From Candidatus Krumholzibacteriota bacterium (GTDB lineage: Bacteria; Krumholzibacteriota; Krumholzibacteriia; JACNKJ01), in assembly GCA_016933175.1 (NCBI GenBank), contig JAFGBK010000013.1, positions 1-41,304 on the forward strand: a DNA stretch of 41,304 bases, read 5' to 3'. The notes beneath the pieces were generated by a model, which saw only the letters and a program-made list of their open reading frames with translations, searched no databases and was not told where the DNA came from. The translations under genes were made by a program, and so were the position numbers. Below, one piece after another: positions 38,301 through 41,304 of the stretch (position 1 is the stretch's first letter; every line of letters begins with the position of its first letter).

Positions 38301-38573
38301 ACGCGGCTGCTGGCGCCGCACCCGAACCCCTTCAACCCGCGCGTCACCGTGCCCTTCACCCTGGCCGCGCCGGGGCCGGTGCGCGTGGCCGTCTTCGACC
38401 TGGCGGGGCGGCGCGTGGCCGCCTTGCTGGACGCCCCTTGCGAGGCCGGGCGCCACGAGCTGGCCTGGGACGGCCGGGACGGGTCCGGCCGCCCGCAGGC
38501 CTCGGGGGTCTACCTGCTGCGCTTCGAGGCGCCGGGCCGCCGGGAGGCCCGCCGCCTGGTCCTCCTGCGCTGA
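35328..38573 (+). CDS. Secreted double beta-helix protein with FlgD-type C-terminal domain
   Basis: 1081 residues from ATG 35328 after GGAGG. Signal peptide ~1-20 (MRACLLAIPLLAAALPALA). First beta-helix ~22-365, opening HHVPAEYANLQAAIDACAAG. FN3- and Ig-like segments follow (~366-540). A second beta-helix (~544-900) opens KNVPAEYATLQAAIDACTDG and keeps GNRNLDFGGTNLVL, so the helix module was duplicated. A further Ig-like part ~905-985 leads to the FlgD-type domain ~994-1081 (HPNPFNPRVTVPF, AWDGRDGSGRPQASG, ending RRLVLLR). Function unknown; such helices often bind or cut polysaccharide, but I see no catalytic motif. Codon choice in 37.0-38.0 kb is less GC-biased than around it. Confidence 0.85.
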   Translation: MRACLLAIPLLAAALPALATVHHVPAEYANLQAAIDACAAGDTVLVASGTYTGAGNRDLDFGGTNLVLRSVTGAAATIIDCEALGRGLLFAGGEDSTAVVTGFTILDGRGCGGGVLCLGASPTLRDLCVLRCEAYCSVGGGMACFAASPRIENVIFAENVSRGEGLGLVAGGGLYCEDASPRLTGVRFRGNATRIDEAIAWENESLGGALCSLGSGHPVVEGCVFLANEAHEVQGEPPRGGGVYAAGPVTIRSTTFVDNLAAFGSAVSAADARLEQIVAAFGRGGWALDGAALLSCSDLYGNAGGDYAGAAAGLEGVAGNISADPWFCDPQSDTASVSSYSPCLPENNDCGLLMGAGGLGCYGGPAPGDFAASEDRYDGVWLSWSWSGGATQGFRIWRDGQLIYAIPDPNRRYFLDESCAVGGHGYTIRAHGEAGDGPGSYAEGERLLETIVITEPAGGEVLVTGDPAWVRWEHASDVTAVDVLLSRSGPAGPWEGVLAATPNDGEETWVPAGEGSEDCYLRIVDAYSAAPADTTDAPFTVYDRTKNVPAEYATLQAAIDACTDGDTVLVAPGFYTGEGNRNLDFGGTNLVLLSEAGPAETFIDCGGFGRGLHIHSGEDSTCVVQGFTIQKGNEDVGSGILCRNSSPRFRDLVIRYNRTEGLWSGGGAGAYIRDSDVRMVNILFDDNEASAWSIMGTPYVHGGGLCCDHSTVTLDSVVFRNNQTLVLGTGWTECCPWSAGGGMAIWGVCTVVLRYALFEGNVALAYDTMWPPEGGGLNFNGGGTATLSNVTFVGNRAGRGAAVHGRDGLSADACIFAWNEEVSPIHGDVQLMRSVFWQNDGDASDWVGHDGNFTVDPQFCDPEAGDYFVEADSPCLPENNAWGLLIGAWGQGCEDTPVALALFAAEAEPGAVSLRWEADGAVDFRLEGRRDGAAWEVAWEETAPGAFAARDEAPALAAAGTVSYALHGRETGGAWSLLRRLEVTVPGAALATRLLAPHPNPFNPRVTVPFTLAAPGPVRVAVFDLAGRRVAALLDAPCEAGRHELAWDGRDGSGRPQASGVYLLRFEAPGRREARRLVLLR

Positions 38574-38617
38574 CCCGCCAGGCGGTCCGCCGTCTGGTCC
38601 TCTTGCGCTGAGCCGCC
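38549..38617 (+). repeat. 38-nt-period direct repeat of the C-terminal tail coding sequence
   Basis: 38549-38579 and 38587-38617 match at 28 of 31 positions. Copy 1 encodes the end RRLVLLR-stop of the beta-helix protein. Copy 2, after the stop and in another frame, would encode VRRLVLLR-stop again. Confidence 0.75.
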
Positions 38618-38668
38618 GGGCGCGGGGCCACGCCCCTCGCTCTCCACGGTCGCATCGGCCGCACCATC

Positions 38669-38697
38669 TTCACTTGCCTTGACGAGTGTGCTAGGGT
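38669..38697 (+). promoter_or_regulatory. Possible promoter of the activase gene
   Basis: TTCACT (38669-38674), 17 nt, TAGGGT (38692-38697) with a TGn extension. A better -35, TTGACG (38679-38684), has no good -10 at the right distance. The leader is about 25 nt. Confidence 0.35.
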
Positions 38698-38726
38698 GCC
38701 CTTTGCCAGAGGGTGGGAGGTGATCC

Positions 38727-41304
38727 GTGTCCCTCAGTCTCGGAATCGATATCGGCGCCGTCAGCGCCCGCCTGGCTCTGCTGGGCGGCGACGCGGACCG
38801 CGCCGCCCTGGCGGCGGCCGCGCGCCTGCCCGGCTGGCGCCTCGTGGACGCCGGCGGCGCGCCCCTGCTGCTGTCCGCGGAGCGCCGCGTGCGCGGCGCG
38901 CCCGTGGCCGCCGCCCTCGATCTGCTCGGCGCCCTGCTCGGCGCCCTGCCCGGCGCCACGCTGGATCGCGTGCGCGTGGTGGGCTCGGGCGGCCGCCTCC
39001 TGGCCGAGCGCCTGGCCCTGACCCGCGACAACGAGTACCGCGCCCTGGCCGCCGCCGCGGCCCTGCTGCATCCCGGCGCGCGCAGCGTCATCGAGATGGG
39101 CGGCGAGACGGCCAAGTTCCTGCGCCTGGACGCGGGCGGCGCCATCCTCGACTTCGCCGCCAGCGGCGACTGCGCCGCCGGCACGGGCTCCTTCCTGGAC
39201 CAGCAGGCCAGCCGCCTCGAGTTCGCCGTGGAGGAGATCGGCGCCCGCGCCGGCGAGGCCGCCCGCGCCGCCAGAATCGCCGGGCGCTGCTCGGTCTTCG
39301 CCAAGAGCGACATGATCCACGCCCAGCAGAAGGGCTACGCGCCCGAGGAGATCCTGCGCGGCCTGTGCGACGCGGTGGCCCGCAACGTCAAGGGCAACGT
39401 CACGCGCGGGCGCGAGGTGGCGGCGCCGGCGCTCTTCGTGGGCGGCGTGGCATGCAACGAGGCCGTCGTGCGCTCCCTGCGCGAGGTCTTCGGCCTGGAT
39501 GAGACGGAGCTGCTGGCCCCGGCGGCGGGCCCGTGGTTCGGCGCCGTCGGCGCGGCGAGCCTGGCCGCGGAGGCGGAACCGGGCGAGCCGCTGACGGCCG
39601 TGCGCCTGGGCGCCGAGGGCGCGGGCGACGGCGCCTTCGAGACCCACCCGCCCCTGAGCCTGGACGGCGTCCGCCTGCTGCGGGCCGAGGTCCGCCTGCG
39701 CGACCCGGCCACCCTGGCCGCGGACGAACCCGTCACCCTGGGCATCGACGTGGGCTCGGTGTCGACCAACCTCGTGGCTCTGGATGCCGACGGCCGCCTG
39801 CTCCACGAGATCTACACCGGCACCCGCGGCCGTCCCATCGCCGTGGTGAGCGACGGACTGCGCGAGCTGCGCCGGGTGCTGGGCGGGCGCGGGCGCGTGG
39901 CCGGCGTCGGCACCACGGGCTCGGGCCGCGAGCTCATCGGCGTGCTCCTGGGCGCCGACACCGTCAACGACGAGATCACGGCCCACAAGACGGGTGCCGC
40001 CCACGTGGCCGCCGAGCACGGCGTGGACCCGCCGGACACCATCTTCGAGATCGGCGGACAGGACTCCAAGTTCATCAGCCTCGACGGCGGCATCGTGGTG
40101 GACTTCGCCATGAACGAGGCCTGCGCCGCCGGGACGGGCTCCTTCCTCGAGGAGCAGGCCGAGCGCCTGGGCGTGTCCATCCGCGACGAGTTCGCGCGCC
40201 TGGCCCTGTCCTCCCCGGCGCCGGTGCGCCTGGGCGAGCGCTGCACCGTCTTCATGGAGCGGGACCTCAACGCCCGCCTGCAGCGCGGCGCCGGCGTGGC
40301 CGACCTCTGCGCCGGCCTGTGCCACTCCATCGTCCTCAATTACCTGAACCGCGTCGTCGGCGGACGGCACGTGGGAAGCAGCATCTTCTTCCAGGGCGGC
40401 ACGGCCTACAACGACGCCGTGGCGGCGGCTTTCGCCGGCGTCCTGGGCAAGGAGATCGTGGTGCCGCCCCACAACGGCGTTCTCGGCGCCGTGGGCGCGG
40501 CGCTGCTGGCGCGCGAGAAGGCCCAGGCCACGGGCGCGCCCAGCACCTTCCGCGGCTGGGAGATCGAGGCCATCGACTACCAGCTCCGCAAGTTCACCTG
40601 CAAGGGCTGCACGAACCGCTGCGACATCGAGGAGTTCACCGTCGACGGCACGAAGACCTACTGGGGCGACAAGTGCTCCGAACGCTACCGCCGCCGCGCC
40701 CGCACGGCCCTGCGGCCCGTCCTCGAGGACCTGACGGCCTGGCAACGCCGCCGCCTGGAGGCCTGCCTGCCGCCGGGGCCGGCGCGCGCCGGCGCGCCGC
40801 GGGTGGGCGTGCCGCGGGCCATGTACTACTACGACCGCTTCCCCTTCTGGGCCGCCTGGCTGGGCGCCCTGGGCGCGGAGGTGGTGCTCAGCGAGCCCAC
40901 CAACCGCGCCCTGGTCCAGGCCGGCCACGAGCACACCGTCGCCGAGCCCTGCCACCCGGTGACCGTGGCCCACGGGCACGTGGTCGCCCTGCTCGAACGC
41001 GAGGACGTGGACCTGGTCCTGCTGCCCAACGTCATCGACGCCGAGGCCTCGCCGGACCAGGTGGAGAGCTACCTCTGCCCCTGGGGCCAGACCCTGCCCT
41101 TCGTCGTGCGCAGCGCGGCGGCCGTGGAGCCGGAGATGGACCGCCTGCTGATCCCGCGCGTGCGTTTCCGCGACGGCCTGCCCGCCGTGCGGCGGGCCCT
41201 GCGCCCGGCGGCGGCGCGGCTGGGCGCCGGCGCCCGCGAGGCCGACGCGGCGGTGGCGGCCGCCCTGGCCGCCCAGCGCGCCTTCGAGGACGCGCAGCGG
41301 GCGC
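38727..41304 (+). CDS. Large CoA-dehydratase-type activase: tandem BadF/BadG/BcrA/BcrD ATPase domains plus DUF2229 (3' end outside window)
   Basis: 859 codons visible from GTG 38727; GGAGGTGAT just upstream is an ideal ribosome site. ASKHA ATPase 1, residues ~1-275: LGIDIGAVSARLAL, Cys149 in CAAGTGSFLDQQ and Cys188 in GRCSVFAKSDMIHAQQ. ASKHA 2, ~337-605: LGIDVGSVSTNLVALD, IFEIGGQDSKFI, Cys466 in NEACAAGTGSFLEEQ and Cys506 in ERCTVFMERDLN. The Cys pairs, 39 and 40 apart, fit the HgdC pair that holds a bridging [4Fe-4S] cluster. A FTCKGCTNRC motif (~620) precedes the DUF2229 domain (GVPRAMYYYDRFPFWAAW, AEPCHPVTVAHGHV). Family members of ~1400 residues are annotated as 2-hydroxyacyl-CoA dehydratase activases, but their true substrate is mostly unknown. 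Oxygen-sensitive metabolism is suggested. Confidence 0.9.
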   Translation, partial: MSLSLGIDIGAVSARLALLGGDADRAALAAAARLPGWRLVDAGGAPLLLSAERRVRGAPVAAALDLLGALLGALPGATLDRVRVVGSGGRLLAERLALTRDNEYRALAAAAALLHPGARSVIEMGGETAKFLRLDAGGAILDFAASGDCAAGTGSFLDQQASRLEFAVEEIGARAGEAARAARIAGRCSVFAKSDMIHAQQKGYAPEEILRGLCDAVARNVKGNVTRGREVAAPALFVGGVACNEAVVRSLREVFGLDETELLAPAAGPWFGAVGAASLAAEAEPGEPLTAVRLGAEGAGDGAFETHPPLSLDGVRLLRAEVRLRDPATLAADEPVTLGIDVGSVSTNLVALDADGRLLHEIYTGTRGRPIAVVSDGLRELRRVLGGRGRVAGVGTTGSGRELIGVLLGADTVNDEITAHKTGAAHVAAEHGVDPPDTIFEIGGQDSKFISLDGGIVVDFAMNEACAAGTGSFLEEQAERLGVSIRDEFARLALSSPAPVRLGERCTVFMERDLNARLQRGAGVADLCAGLCHSIVLNYLNRVVGGRHVGSSIFFQGGTAYNDAVAAAFAGVLGKEIVVPPHNGVLGAVGAALLAREKAQATGAPSTFRGWEIEAIDYQLRKFTCKGCTNRCDIEEFTVDGTKTYWGDKCSERYRRRARTALRPVLEDLTAWQRRRLEACLPPGPARAGAPRVGVPRAMYYYDRFPFWAAWLGALGAEVVLSEPTNRALVQAGHEHTVAEPCHPVTVAHGHVVALLEREDVDLVLLPNVIDAEASPDQVESYLCPWGQTLPFVVRSAAAVEPEMDRLLIPRVRFRDGLPAVRRALRPAAARLGAGAREADAAVAAALAAQRAFEDAQRA

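Noticed and set aside
38624-38640. Terminator after the double beta-helix gene
   Set aside because: Only a 5-bp GGGGC/GCCCC stem without a T run.

Overview
The window is a very GC-rich, gene-dense bacterial chromosome segment with 25 protein-coding genes, two of them running off the ends, plus one gene remnant. I see no rRNA, tRNA, CRISPR array, transposase or phage gene. The clearest taxonomic hint is a family of secreted proteins ending in a FlgD-type Ig-like C-terminal domain with PNPFNP-like motifs (genes ending at 5517, 16623, 28627 and 38573), together with DUF11 repeats, a PorV/UPF0164-like barrel and beta-helix proteins. With the GC bias this suggests an uncultured FCB-group bacterium, such as a Krumholzibacteriota/Eisenbacteria-like lineage. 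That placement is inference. Several promoters can be read, nearly all TTGA(C/T)-like, a 17-bp spacer, then TAnnCT, so a sigma-70-type housekeeping factor is likely.

Layout. (1) 1-11577: five tightly coupled genes: a giant surface protein, an outer-membrane barrel fused to TPRs, a membrane PP2C phosphatase fused to an anti-sigma-type kinase domain, a STAS antagonist and a histidine kinase. (2) 11582-14456: a flavin-binding/GNAT fusion, a DedA/TVP38-type membrane protein and the Fe-S carrier ATPase Mrp. (3) 14626-20853: a secreted CxxC protein with a FlgD tail, a threonine-catabolism pair (SDR threonine dehydrogenase and Kbl), and two tandem, nearly identical small secreted proteins, each with its own promoter and terminator. 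(4) 20981-24491: a two-gene heterodimeric ABC exporter with one degenerate ATP site. (5) 24579-26896, minus strand: a DUF2089/small membrane protein/SHOCT-like operon, a fragment of a P5C dehydrogenase, and a beta-helix gene that lacks its secretion signal. (6) 26978-35156: a secreted peptidylarginine/agmatine-deiminase-like enzyme, a NYN/OST-HTH protein, and a one-carbon pair (homocysteine methyltransferase-MTHFR fusion and full-length MetH) with overlapping ends. (7) 35328-41304: a double beta-helix secreted protein and the start of a large tandem-ASKHA CoA-dehydratase-type activase.

The most interesting signal is a short C-terminal tail. Three secreted-type proteins (ends at 19941, 20853 and 25877) of two unrelated folds finish with an ungapped 15-residue block of the form VP-x4-[ST]-W-x-[QA]-V-K-[AS]-L-[YF]-stop. 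It is distinct from the FlgD-type tail on the other secreted proteins here, and I propose it as a candidate second sorting or anchoring signal. Other points worth attention are the surface-protein/partner-switching operon, a perfect 9-bp inverted repeat inside the promoter of one tandem paralog but not the other, the gene remnants around 25.8-26.9 kb, and a 38-nt duplicated tail scar after 38573.
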